A DNA stretch of 8,117 nucleotides from JAYOFM01 sp038117225 (GCA_038117225.1 JAYOFM010000135.1:1-8117), one strand, 5' to 3'; shown: positions 1-7,559, counted from the stretch's first letter. Notes: generated from the letters alone by a model not told the origin. Numbers and translations are program-made.

Positions 1-1207
1 CCCGTACGTCGCCCAGCAAGCTGCCGGCCGCCGCCAACAAGGTTCTGTCCTCGTCAGCATAAGCGCCAGGCGTCGGCACCTTGCCGTCGCAGTTCTTGGC
101 GATCATCGACAACACCCGCTGCGCCAGATTTCCGTAGTCGTTGGCGAGCTCGCTGTTCATCCGCTGTACCATGGCACCATGGGAAAAATCCCCGTCGTTG
201 CCGAACGGCACCTCGCGCATGAGGAAATAGCGCACCGAGTCGAGCCCATAGGTTTCGACCAGATGAATCGGATCAATGATATTGCCGACGGATTTCGAAA
301 TCTTTTCGCCTTCGTTGGTCCACCACCCGTGTGCGAACACGCGCTTTGGCGGCTCCAAGCCGGCGGCCATCAGGAAAGCCGGCCAGTAGACCGCATGAAA
401 CCGCAGGATATCCTTGCCGACCATGTGCAGATCAGCGGGCCAGTAGCGTTTGTAGGTCGCGCCCTCGATATTGGGATACCCCGCCGCCGTCGCATAATTG
501 GTCAGGGCGTCCAGCCAGACGTACATAATGTGATCTTCATCGTCGGGCACGGGCACGCCCCAGCTGAACGTGGTGCGCGAGATAGAGAGATCGAGTAGAC
601 CCGATTTCACGAAGCTGATCACCTCGTTGCGTCGGCTGTCGGGCAGAATGAAATCCGGATGCGCATCATAGAAATCGAGCAGCGGCTGCTGCCATTCTGA
701 CAATTTGAAGAAGTAACTCGGCTCCTCGACCCATTCCACCTCGGCGCCTGACGGCGCCAGCTTTCGACCGTCGGTTCCAGTGGTCAGTTCACCCTCGCCG
801 TAGAACGCCTCGTCTCTGACCGCGTACCAGCCCGAATAGGCGCCAAGGTATATTTGGTCGGCCGCCGCGAGCTTGCGCCAGATATCCTGGCAAGCCGCGG
901 TATGGCGGTCTTCCGTGGTCCGAATGAAATCGTCGTGGCTGAAGTTCATGAAATCGGCAAGGTCGCGGAAATTCTGCGACACCTTGTCGGTAAAGGCTTT
1001 CGGATCCATGCCCGCCGCTTGCGCCGACTTTTCCACCTTCTGGCCGTGTTCATCGGTGCCGGTCAGGAATTTCACGTCGAACCCGTCGAGGCGCTTGAAC
1101 CGCGCCAACACATCGCAGGCGAGCGTGGTGTAGGCGTGGCCGATATGCGGCGCATCATTGACGTAGTAGATCGGCGTGGTCAGATAATAGGTTTGGGCGG
1201 CCGACAT
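1..1207 (-). CDS. metG: Methionyl-tRNA synthetase, N-terminal 402 residues (3' end cut by window edge)
   Basis: This cytoplasmic class I aminoacyl-tRNA synthetase charges tRNA-Met with methionine using ATP. The reading frame is open from ATG at 1207 to the left edge with no stop. It starts MSAAQTYYLTTPIYYVNDAP and carries the class I signatures HIGH (residues 21-24) and KISKS (302-306). A TGTDEHGQK block typical of MetRS follows the HIGH region, and the start of the helical anticodon-binding domain follows KISKS (NDYGNLAQR). The connective-peptide region (GWYAVRDEAFYGEGEL and onward) has no CxxC knuckles, so it looks like the zinc-free MetRS subtype. Alphaproteobacterial MetRS is usually a little over 500 residues, so about 100 should lie outside the window. 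The start is supported by AGGAG nine bases upstream. The gene is 54 bases downstream of holB with no terminator between. The identification is very secure. Confidence 0.97.
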   Translation of the reverse strand, partial: MSAAQTYYLTTPIYYVNDAPHIGHAYTTLACDVLARFKRLDGFDVKFLTGTDEHGQKVEKSAQAAGMDPKAFTDKVSQNFRDLADFMNFSHDDFIRTTEDRHTAACQDIWRKLAAADQIYLGAYSGWYAVRDEAFYGEGELTTGTDGRKLAPSGAEVEWVEEPSYFFKLSEWQQPLLDFYDAHPDFILPDSRRNEVISFVKSGLLDLSISRTTFSWGVPVPDDEDHIMYVWLDALTNYATAAGYPNIEGATYKRYWPADLHMVGKDILRFHAVYWPAFLMAAGLEPPKRVFAHGWWTNEGEKISKSVGNIIDPIHLVETYGLDSVRYFLMREVPFGNDGDFSHGAMVQRMNSELANDYGNLAQRVLSMIAKNCDGKVPTPGAYADEDRTLLAAAGSLLGDVR

Positions 1208-1216
1208 TCGGGAAAA

Positions 1217-1221
1217 CTCCT
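1217..1221 (-). promoter_or_regulatory. Ribosome binding site of metG
   Basis: The minus strand reads AGGAG here, followed by nine bases and then the ATG at 1207. It fixes the metG start. The rest of the 54-base holB-metG gap shows no convincing promoter or terminator. Confidence 0.7.
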
Positions 1222-1261
1222 AGAAAACCGGTCCCTTAGGTACGGTGCCGCCACCCCCCGG

Positions 1262-2389
1262 TCAAGCGCGCGTCGCCGCCGCGAGGCCGATAAACAGGTT
1301 CAGGATCGTCTGCCGCCGTTCCATATTGAGATGATCGACCCGCGCCATCCACGCCTCCGCCTGATCCCGAAAAGCCAACAAGCGGGTCAAATCCAAACCT
1401 CTGGCGAAACGGCCGACGGCGTCCGCCGCATTGGCATTGGCTGCGCCGGCATCGAAGCGGCCGGTGGCGCGGCCAATGATCAGGCGTTCCAGCCACCACC
1501 GAAACAAATCGAGCGCCGTTGCAAAGGCGACATCGGCGCCGGCACGCCCGACACGGCCGGCGAAATCATGCAATGCCGGTGTATCGATACTCGGCAGCGC
1601 CACCATGAGGCCCGAAATCTCGTCGAACAAAGCAAGTCCGCCCGCTTCCTGAAGCGCCAACGCGCGGCCGATGCTGCCGTCTGCCAGGGCCGCCAGAAGC
1701 GCCGCCTCATCGGCGGTAAGACCTTCCGTGTAGCGATCCAAGAGCGTGACCACCGTCGATGTATCAAGCGGGCGCAGATCGATGCGCCGACAGCGCGAAC
1801 GAATGGTCGGCAGTAGTCGGCCTGGATTGTGCCCGACCAGAAGAATCAAGGCGCGCGCCGGTGGCTCTTCCAGCACCTTGAGAATGGCGTTGGCGGCATT
1901 CCGGTTCATCTCGTCGGCGCTGTCGACGACGACCACACGCCAGCCGCCTTCCGCCGCCGTCATCGACATGAACCGGCCGACGCCGCGTACATCATCGACG
2001 ACGATTTCCTTGCGCGGCTTGCCGCGGTCATTGAGGCCGCGTTCGATGACCAGCAAATCCGAATGTCCGCCGGCGGCTGCGCGCCGAAACACCTGATGCT
2101 CCGGATCGACATAAAGCCCCTGCCCCGCGCCGCCCGCCGGCGGCAACACATCGCCGAACAGCCCCGGTCCATCCGGCGTGGCACGGCCCGGAATATCGTT
2201 GGACAGAATGAAACGCGCCAAACGATGGGCCAGTGTCGCCTTGCCGATACCGCGTGGACCGGCAAGCAGCAATGCGTGCGGCAACCGACTGCTCGCCACC
2301 GCATCGGCCAAGCTCAACTCGATCTCATCGTGCCCAATAAATTCAGAATTCTCCCGGGGGGCCGGCCAGGTTGCGGTGTCCTCGGTCAT
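1262..2389 (-). CDS. holB: DNA polymerase III subunit delta' (clamp-loader AAA+ subunit)
   Basis: Delta-prime is part of the clamp-loader complex that opens the beta sliding clamp and loads it on primed DNA. The 375-residue product has an AAA+ module with a P-loop-like GPRGIGKAT (44-52), a Walker B-like VVVVDSADEMN (152-162), the ANAILKVLEEPP block (166-177) and the SRC arginine-finger motif (198-200), followed by a helical C-terminal collar domain. The serine or threonine of a working P-loop is replaced by Ala51, in keeping with delta-prime being an ATPase-inactive subunit. The zinc-binding cysteines of E. coli delta-prime are absent; the only cysteine seen up to the SRC motif is that of the motif itself. 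A roughly 45-residue Gly/Pro-rich insertion (about 64-110) lies at that place and makes the protein longer than the 334 residues of E. coli. The start codon overlaps the tmk stop (ATGA), with AAGGTGG at 2397-2403 as ribosome site, so translational coupling is likely. Confidence 0.95.
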   Translation of the reverse strand: MTEDTATWPAPRENSEFIGHDEIELSLADAVASSRLPHALLLAGPRGIGKATLAHRLARFILSNDIPGRATPDGPGLFGDVLPPAGGAGQGLYVDPEHQVFRRAAAGGHSDLLVIERGLNDRGKPRKEIVVDDVRGVGRFMSMTAAEGGWRVVVVDSADEMNRNAANAILKVLEEPPARALILLVGHNPGRLLPTIRSRCRRIDLRPLDTSTVVTLLDRYTEGLTADEAALLAALADGSIGRALALQEAGGLALFDEISGLMVALPSIDTPALHDFAGRVGRAGADVAFATALDLFRWWLERLIIGRATGRFDAGAANANAADAVGRFARGLDLTRLLAFRDQAEAWMARVDHLNMERRQTILNLFIGLAAATRA

Positions 2390-3033
2390 GCCTCGTCCAC
2401 CTTCAGGGTGTCGCGCACCGCCCGCCAGATATCTTCGGCGACCGCGTCCACGTCTTGTGTCGCGTCGACGACAACGCAGCGCTCGGGAAAGCGCGCCGCG
2501 ATGTGGAGAAAGCCTTGACGCAATCGCTCATGAAACGCCGTCCCCATGCGCTCGTATCGGTCCTCGCGTGCCGTGCCGGCGCCACCCGTCTGCGCCCGTG
2601 CCAGGCCAACATCGACCGGCAGATCGAGAACGACCGTCACGTCGGGCCGGAAATCCCCGAGACTCGCCTGGTGAAGTCGCAACATGGCCTCGAAGCCCAG
2701 TTCATGGCCGAAGCCTTGATAGGCAAGGGTCGAGTCCGAGAAGCGATCGGAAATGACCCAGCGACCATCGGCCAGATCCGGCTCGATCAAGCGTGCCACG
2801 TGATCGACCCTGGCCGCGTAATGCAACAATGCCTCGGACATCGGCGTCCAGCGGTCAACGGCGCCTTCGACCAGTAAACGGCGGATTTCTTCGCCCCCAG
2901 ACGATCCGCCCGGTTCGCGGGTAACGGTAACGGCGAGACCTGTTTTCTCCAGGCGCTCGGCTAACACCCGCGCCTGTGTCGACTTGCCGGCTCCCTCGCC
3001 GCCTTCGAGTGTAATGAACCGTCCACGCGCCAT
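2386..3033 (-). CDS. tmk: Thymidylate (dTMP) kinase
   Basis: This cytoplasmic enzyme phosphorylates dTMP to dTDP with ATP, an essential step to dTTP. The 215-residue product shows the P-loop GGEGAGKST (11-19), the TREPGG block (38-43), the DRF substrate-site motif (96-98) followed by STLAYQG, and a LID segment with arginines (TAREDRYE, 154-161). The small glycine/alanine P-loop with arginines in the LID matches the type II, E. coli-like class. I chose the ATG at 3033, which has AGGGA four bases upstream and starts right before the conserved RFITLEGGEG strand. A longer frame begins at GTG 3054 but would overlap the upstream gene by 14 bases and add seven unconserved residues. The gene starts 7 bases after the carboxypeptidase stop and overlaps holB by 4 bases, so all three are very probably co-transcribed. 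Confidence 0.96.
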   Translation of the reverse strand: MARGRFITLEGGEGAGKSTQARVLAERLEKTGLAVTVTREPGGSSGGEEIRRLLVEGAVDRWTPMSEALLHYAARVDHVARLIEPDLADGRWVISDRFSDSTLAYQGFGHELGFEAMLRLHQASLGDFRPDVTVVLDLPVDVGLARAQTGGAGTAREDRYERMGTAFHERLRQGFLHIAARFPERCVVVDATQDVDAVAEDIWRAVRDTLKVDEA

Positions 3034-3040
3034 GATTTCC

Positions 3041-4207
3041 CTAGCCGCTTTCACCGAACAGCAGAAAGCGCATGGCGGAATTCATGCGGCCGAAAAAACC
3101 GAGGCGATTGACGTCGTCACCGGCTGCCAGCGGAATCTCCAATGGTTCCATGCCGTCCGCCGTAATTCGAAGCTTGCCGATGACCGCACCCTTGACCACT
3201 GGTGCCGGAACCGGATTGTCGTAGATGACGGTGGCTTGCAGACTGGGGCGCGCGCTCCGCGGCAAGGTCAATTTGACCCCGCGTTCGATTAACAATGGCA
3301 CACGCCCCTTATCGCCGAGCCAGACCTCCGCCACATCAACTTCCTCGCCTGCCGCGAACATGGTGTAGTTCCGATAGGTGCGAAACCCCCATTCCAGAAG
3401 ACGTTGTGGTTCGACGCTACGCTGCTTGCGGCTATCGAGACCGCCAACCACCAGTATCAGGCGTTGATCATTCCGCTTGGCGCTGGCCACCAAGCCGTAC
3501 CCGGCCTCCTCTGTGTGACCGGTTTTCAGGCCGTCGACACCCATATTCTTATAGAGCAAGGGGTTGCGGTTCGTCTGGCGCACCTTGTTATGTGTGAACT
3601 CGGTCTCCGCATAGAATCTGTAGTATTCGGGGAAATCGATAATTGTGCGGCGCGCCAATATGGACAGGTCACGGGCGGTCATGCGGTGTCCCGGATGGGG
3701 CCAGCCCGTCGCGTTTCGGAACGTGCTGTTGGTCAAGCCGATCTGGCGGCCGGCTTCCGTCATCAACTCAGCGAAGGCATCTTCACTACCGGCCACGCCC
3801 TCGGCGATGACGATGCAGGCATCGTTTCCCGACTGAACGATGATGCCGCGCAGCAGGTCCTCGACCCGAGGCTGTTCCCCCGGAAGCAGAAACATCGTCG
3901 AGCTGCCGCTCTTAGCGCCGCCCTTTCGCCAGGCGTTCTCGCTGACCGTGAATTTATCACCGAGAGAAAGCGCGCCGTTTTTCAATTTTTGAAAGACCAT
4001 GTAGACGGTCATCAGCTTGCTCATCGACGCCGGTGGCATGGAAACGTCCGCCCCCTTCTCGAACAGAACGGTCCCGGTATCCGCATCGATCAAAATGGCT
4101 TCGCGAGCATTCGTTTCGATCGCCGACGCTGGTGCGACGCGACCTAAACCGGTCGCGGTCACGAGGAGAAATATTCCTAATATTAATTTGATTTTCGTTG
4201 ATTTCAT
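3041..4207 (-). CDS. dac: D-alanyl-D-alanine carboxypeptidase, PBP5/6 family (peptidase S11)
   Basis: This is a periplasmic low-molecular-weight penicillin-binding protein that removes the terminal D-Ala from peptidoglycan pentapeptides. Numbering from the ATG at 4207 (388 residues), a signal peptide with a hydrophobic core (about 6-20) ends at APASA, with cleavage likely after residue 29. The serine penicillin-binding motifs are all intact: SMSK (61-64, catalytic Ser61 and Lys64), SGN (126-128) and KTG (228-230). The C-terminal third fits the PBP5 C-terminal beta domain (about 280-365), and the last 18 or so residues can form an amphipathic helix that would anchor the protein to the outer face of the inner membrane. 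The frame can also be opened at TTG 4210, one codon earlier; ATG is preferred, with a weak GGCGAG site. I cannot tell dacA, dacC, dacD or dacF apart from sequence alone, so the symbol is generic. Confidence 0.94.
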   Translation of the reverse strand: MKSTKIKLILGIFLLVTATGLGRVAPASAIETNAREAILIDADTGTVLFEKGADVSMPPASMSKLMTVYMVFQKLKNGALSLGDKFTVSENAWRKGGAKSGSSTMFLLPGEQPRVEDLLRGIIVQSGNDACIVIAEGVAGSEDAFAELMTEAGRQIGLTNSTFRNATGWPHPGHRMTARDLSILARRTIIDFPEYYRFYAETEFTHNKVRQTNRNPLLYKNMGVDGLKTGHTEEAGYGLVASAKRNDQRLILVVGGLDSRKQRSVEPQRLLEWGFRTYRNYTMFAAGEEVDVAEVWLGDKGRVPLLIERGVKLTLPRSARPSLQATVIYDNPVPAPVVKGAVIGKLRITADGMEPLEIPLAAGDDVNRLGFFGRMNSAMRFLLFGESG

Positions 4208-4252
4208 CAACTCGCCATTTCAGAATCGGTGGGTAAATGACTATCCATGCAG

Positions 4253-4273
4253 GCATTCATGAAGTTTAAATGC
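4253..4273. repeat. Short inverted repeat upstream of the carboxypeptidase gene
   Basis: Arms GCATT and AATGC flank an 11-base centre, and the perfect 8-base palindrome TTCATGAA (4256-4263) overlaps the left arm. It sits about 46 bases upstream of the carboxypeptidase ATG in the 114-base rlpA-dac gap. It could be an operator for a promoter in this gap, but arms this short may be chance and I found no good -35/-10 pair nearby. Confidence 0.2.
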
Positions 4274-4321
4274 GGCGGAACAACGGCGTCGGAACTTCGC
4301 GGCCACGCCAGCACGGTCACT

Positions 4322-5332
4322 TCAGTCAACAACGATGCGGGCGTCGGGATAGCCGGTGCCAACGATCGATTCCAGCAGCCGGTCCGCCTCGCTCACCGAC
4401 GCCAGAGGTCCCACACGTACGCGATAGATATCGCGGCCATCAATCAGCTTGTGTTGCAACTTGACCGCGCCAACACTGGCAAGGCGCGCCTGCATTTTAA
4501 GCGCGTTCTCGTGCACGCCGAAGGCGCCGACCTGGACGTAAAGGTTCGTCGGGATGACCGGTTGCTGTGTCACGGCCGCCTCCGTCGCGGCCCCCGCGGG
4601 CGGTGCTGGCGCGATGGCCGAGGTCTGGACCGCCTGCGGCGGCGGCACGGGGACAGCCGCGGCTTCATCAGGCGTCGTCGTCACGGGACTTGTTGGCACC
4701 GCGGATGGTTGGGCCGGCGGCGGCAGGGATTCCGCCTTGACGGCTGGTTTCGGCAGCCGGTCGACGGTGATCGGCGAGCCGATCTTGGCCAATTCAACCT
4801 GCGCCTTCATCCGCGTCGCGATGGCGCGGCTGCGATCCGCGAGGATCTGCACACGAACCCGCGCGGTTCCGCGCTTCTGGAAGCCCAGCAACTGAGCGGA
4901 CCGACGCGACATGTCGATGATGCGACTCTTGGCGAAGGGGCCGCGATCATTAACCTGCACGATGAGGCTGCGACCGTTCTCGAGATTGGTGACGCGGACG
5001 AAACTCGGCATCGGCAGCGTTCGGTGCGCCGCGGTCAGCGCGTTCATGTCGTAAACGTCGCCGTTCGCGGTCGCGCGTCCGTGGAATTCCGTGCCGTACC
5101 ATGACGCAATGCCGGTTTCGTCGTAGGCATAATCCTCTTGAGGATAATACCAGATACCGCCGATTTGATAGGGATTGCCGACCTTGTACCGGCCCTGCTG
5201 CTCGGCGGCGTCCGCCGAGCCGGAAACGCGCTTGGCCGTATGCACAAGAAAACGGGTTTCAGCGCAGCCGGCGAGCACAAGACAAACGACGATCCCAGCG
5301 ACCGCAGCCAATCGGCGCCGCGCGTTACGCAT
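4322..5332 (-). CDS. rlpA: RlpA-type septal/lytic transglycosylase lipoprotein with SPOR domain
   Basis: RlpA proteins are outer-membrane lipoproteins that act on, or bind, denuded glycan strands at division sites. From the ATG at 5332 the product has 336 residues. It has a lipoprotein signal with lipobox LAGC (lipidated Cys23; Ala at +2 suggests outer membrane) and a double-psi beta-barrel RlpA domain (about 74-163) with GIASWYGTEFHGRATANGD and VNDRGPF. A Pro/Ala/Val-rich linker follows (about 195-262), then a C-terminal SPOR domain (263-336, beginning NLYVQVGAF) that should bind denuded septal peptidoglycan. Acidic residues at 92, 95 and 129 lie where RlpA enzymes with proven lytic activity carry their acidic residues, with Asp rather than Glu at 92. 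The frame extends upstream to TTG 5377 and ATG 5359, but only the 5332 start puts the signal peptide at the N terminus. The gene lies between two other peptidoglycan genes. Confidence 0.92.
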   Translation of the reverse strand: MRNARRRLAAVAGIVVCLVLAGCAETRFLVHTAKRVSGSADAAEQQGRYKVGNPYQIGGIWYYPQEDYAYDETGIASWYGTEFHGRATANGDVYDMNALTAAHRTLPMPSFVRVTNLENGRSLIVQVNDRGPFAKSRIIDMSRRSAQLLGFQKRGTARVRVQILADRSRAIATRMKAQVELAKIGSPITVDRLPKPAVKAESLPPPAQPSAVPTSPVTTTPDEAAAVPVPPPQAVQTSAIAPAPPAGAATEAAVTQQPVIPTNLYVQVGAFGVHENALKMQARLASVGAVKLQHKLIDGRDIYRVRVGPLASVSEADRLLESIVGTGYPDARIVVD

Positions 5333-5350
5333 TTTCCACGGTGAGCCATT

Positions 5351-5377
5351 AGTATACATACGTCGGCAAGGTACCAA
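5351..5377 (-). promoter_or_regulatory. Possible sigma70-type promoter upstream of rlpA
   Basis: The minus strand reads TTGGTA (5372-5377), a 15-base spacer and TATACT (5351-5356). The -10 matches five of six consensus bases and the -35 four of six, but the spacer is short. The leader to the ATG at 5332 would be only about a dozen bases. It lies in the 107-base gap after the lytic transglycosylase gene, where a separate promoter would make sense. Confidence 0.25.
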
Positions 5378-5439
5378 TATCTTGTGGTTCCGTCGATGAT
5401 AATTGCGGTTATTTAGACGTATTGTGGCCGTCCTGGCGG

Positions 5440-6651
5440 TTAATTGACGGCAATGCCCCGCAACCGTTCCAAAAGCCCATAGCTGGCATAACCGTCGGCC
5501 GGCAGACGGCGCGACTTCTGAAACGCCTTGACCGCCTTGCGTGTCATCGGACCGGCGACACCGTCAGCACCGCCGGTATCGAAGCCAAGCCGTGACAGCA
5601 GCCTCTGAATCTCGATGACGTCGCCCCGCGCCAGGGGCTTTTCATTGGCTGGCGCCTTGACGCTTAGCGCCGGTCCCCCCTTCAATCTGTCAGCCAGATG
5701 CCCGATGGCCAGCGCGTAGAGAATCGAACGGTTCCACGCCATGGTCGCGTGAAAATTTCGGTAAACCAGGAACGCCGGCCCGGCCATACCCGCCGGCAAC
5801 ACCAATGAGGCATCGATTTCAACGGCCGGCAGAGCCTTGCCGTCGGCGCGCCGCACACCGAGTTTCTTCCATGCCGGCATCGGTTTCTTGCGGTCGAGGC
5901 CTGACAGGTCGGGTTCAAATTCAGGCGGCAATTTGACCTCGCGCCCCCAGGTGTGCGCGCCATCCCAGCCCGAGCGCTTCAAGTAGTTGGCCGCGGATCC
6001 AAAGACGTCGGGCAGGCTATGCCATAGATCGCGCTTACCATCGCCATCAAAATCGACCGCGAAATCACGATAGGTCGTGGGGATAAATTGCATGTTACCC
6101 ATTGCGCCCGCCCATGACGCCTTGGCATCATGCGCGACGTCGCCACGTTGAATGATTTGCAGCGCCGCCAGAAGCTGGGCGCGAAAGAAGGTCGAGCGCC
6201 GGGCGTCATGCGCCAATGTTGCGACCGCGCCAACCATCGAAAACGCCCCGAAGTTGGCGCCGAAGTTGGTTTCCAATCCCCAGAAGGCGACGAGGAAACG
6301 GGGCTGCACGCCATACGTCTTCTCGACCCGGCGCAACAGGGCGTCGTGCTTTTTCAGCAGTTCACGCCCCTTGGCGATGCGTTTCTCGGTAATCGTCCAA
6401 TCGAAATAGCGCCACAGGGTCATGGTGAATTCAGGCTGACGGCGGTCCAACTCGATGACCCGCGTGATCGGCGCGACGCCGTCAAGGGCCTTCGCCAACA
6501 AGTCGTCGGCGATTCCCTTGGACCGCGCTTCCGCCCTGAAGCCTTTCAGCCACTCGGCGAATGGTTGTTCTGTCGCCGCAAGTGCCGGTTTTCCGGCACA
6601 GACAAGACCGAGAAGAGCCGTGGCGACAAGAACGGTCAACATCCTGATCAT
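5440..6651 (-). CDS. mltB: Lytic murein transglycosylase, MltB family (SLT_2 + peptidoglycan-binding domain)
   Basis: This periplasmic enzyme cleaves the MurNAc-GlcNAc bond of peptidoglycan and leaves 1,6-anhydro-MurNAc ends. The 403-residue product has a signal peptide (hydrophobic 5-19, cleavage likely after ALA at 25). Cys18 is preceded by Val, so it is not a good lipobox, and the protein is probably soluble rather than a lipoprotein like E. coli MltB. The SLT_2 catalytic domain (about 30-325) contains FWGLETNFG with catalytic Glu127, GAMGNMQFIPTTY (182-194), and DFDGDGKRDLW (200-210), an EF-hand-like calcium loop known in MltB. A PG_binding_1 repeat (about 343-400, RGDVIEIQRLLSRLGF to AFQKSRRLPADG) closes the protein. 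AAGGA lies upstream of the ATG at a rather long 12-base distance. The gene starts 28 bases after the DUF218 gene and is probably co-transcribed with it. The family is certain; the exact orthologue is less so. Confidence 0.93.
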   Translation of the reverse strand: MIRMLTVLVATALLGLVCAGKPALAATEQPFAEWLKGFRAEARSKGIADDLLAKALDGVAPITRVIELDRRQPEFTMTLWRYFDWTITEKRIAKGRELLKKHDALLRRVEKTYGVQPRFLVAFWGLETNFGANFGAFSMVGAVATLAHDARRSTFFRAQLLAALQIIQRGDVAHDAKASWAGAMGNMQFIPTTYRDFAVDFDGDGKRDLWHSLPDVFGSAANYLKRSGWDGAHTWGREVKLPPEFEPDLSGLDRKKPMPAWKKLGVRRADGKALPAVEIDASLVLPAGMAGPAFLVYRNFHATMAWNRSILYALAIGHLADRLKGGPALSVKAPANEKPLARGDVIEIQRLLSRLGFDTGGADGVAGPMTRKAVKAFQKSRRLPADGYASYGLLERLRGIAVN

Positions 6652-6679
6652 TTTCGGGCCGTGTCCTTGATTGTGAAAC

Positions 6680-7468
6680 TCATGGTCCCGGATAAGCGCT
6701 ATCGCTACGTCCCGTCAACCAATAGGCAAGCAATCCAATGATTTCATGCATGGCGTGCGAGAGATTCCCGATGTTGCCGCGCAGACTGAAGGTCAGCGTG
6801 ATCCCGTCGCGGGGCAGCGTCTCGAAGTCGACGGGATAGGCCAACACGTTCCACCCGGCCTGCCGAAACGTGCCGATGGCGCGTGGCATGTGAAAGGCCG
6901 AGGTAACAAGAACCCATGGAAGAGCGGCCACATCCTTGACCAGATCTCGAGCGTTGAGCGCATTTTCGTGGGTGTTGCGCGCATTTTCGTCCAGAATCAC
7001 GCGCGATTGATCAACACCGAGCGATCGAAGCAACGGCAGCACATAATCGGCCTCGCGTTTCGACTGGTCGGTCAGGCGCCCGGAGCCGCCCGAAAATATG
7101 ATCGGTGCCGCCGGGAAACGTCGCGCCAGGGCAGCGCCCTCGATGAGGCGCTCGGCCGCACTACCGACCGCGGTGATGCCGCGCGCGGAACTGACAAACG
7201 GATCGATCACGCCGCCAAGAATGACGATCCCCGCAATTTTCTGTGGTAATTCCGGAATCGGAAATCGATTTTCGAGGGCCTGAGTGACCATATTGCCGAC
7301 CGGAAGCACGGCGACGACCAGCACCATGACAGACACGGCCGTCAGCAACTTTCTCGCCGCGACAGTCCAACGGGTCCAGAGCAACACAGTCCCCGCTAGC
7401 AGGCATAAATAAACTAGGTTCGCTGGCTCGAACATGAACCAAAAAACCTTGGAAAGACTAAAAAACAT
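6680..7468 (-). CDS. YdcF/ElyC/SanA-family (DUF218) inner-membrane protein
   Basis: The 262-residue product has two N-terminal membrane segments (about 14-31 and 39-58) and then a DUF218 domain (about 79-230), which should face the periplasm. Conserved blocks are VILGG (82-86), AAERLIEGAALARRFP (104-119), IIFSGGSG (123-130), the ENARNTHENA acidic/Asn block (161-170) and LVTSAFHMPRA (187-197). Length, the MFFSLSKVF-type start and the two-helix layout resemble E. coli ElyC (YcbC), which affects peptidoglycan assembly and the lipid carrier pool; its biochemical activity is not firmly settled. I therefore give the family and no symbol. No strong Shine-Dalgarno lies close to ATG 7468; the nearest, AAGGA, is about 14 bases away. 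A later ATG at 7435 would cut off the family-typical N terminus. The gene is followed after 28 bases by the lytic transglycosylase gene, which fits a cell-wall role. Confidence 0.88.
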   Translation of the reverse strand: MFFSLSKVFWFMFEPANLVYLCLLAGTVLLWTRWTVAARKLLTAVSVMVLVVAVLPVGNMVTQALENRFPIPELPQKIAGIVILGGVIDPFVSSARGITAVGSAAERLIEGAALARRFPAAPIIFSGGSGRLTDQSKREADYVLPLLRSLGVDQSRVILDENARNTHENALNARDLVKDVAALPWVLVTSAFHMPRAIGTFRQAGWNVLAYPVDFETLPRDGITLTFSLRGNIGNLSHAMHEIIGLLAYWLTGRSDSAYPGP

Positions 7469-7505
7469 GGTGGATCAGATTTCCTTGTTGCGATCCGCGT
7501 TCCGC

Positions 7506-7559
7506 TGCGTGGCAGGAGCCATCATCCGAGTGCCGGACGGTCTTCAGCGGTGCCACGCA
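7506..7559 (-). repeat. 9-base perfect inverted repeat in the leader of the DUF218 gene
   Basis: TGCGTGGCA (7506-7514) and TGCCACGCA (7551-7559) are exact reverse complements 36 bases apart. In a minus-strand transcript they would form a stem capping an imperfect internal structure, about 38 bases before the ATG at 7468. No U-run follows, so it is not an intrinsic terminator. It may be a structured leader, a protein-binding dyad, or chance. The wider gap 7469-7651 holds no coding frame I believe. Confidence 0.3.

Noticed and set aside
854..1816. A 320-residue open frame on the plus strand across the metG start and holB end
   Set aside because: It is antisense to two certain genes, runs through their intergenic gap, is Arg/Ala-rich without recognisable domains, and is expected by chance in high-GC DNA.
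3034..3054. Longer tmk start at GTG 3054
   Set aside because: It overlaps the upstream gene and adds seven residues not typical of the family, while ATG 3033 has a good ribosome site.
3404..4147. A 247-residue plus-strand frame antisense to the carboxypeptidase gene
   Set aside because: The minus-strand gene has all three penicillin-binding motifs; the antisense frame shows nothing recognisable.
4285..4309. Bulged GC-rich dyad (GGCGTCGG / CCACGCC) just after the rlpA stop, considered as a terminator
   Set aside because: The stem has a bulge and no T-run follows on the minus strand, so it is not a convincing intrinsic terminator.
4247..5104. A 285-residue plus-strand frame antisense to rlpA
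   Set aside because: Its composition (very Arg/Gly/His-rich) mirrors the codon use of the rlpA linker on the other strand; no family features.
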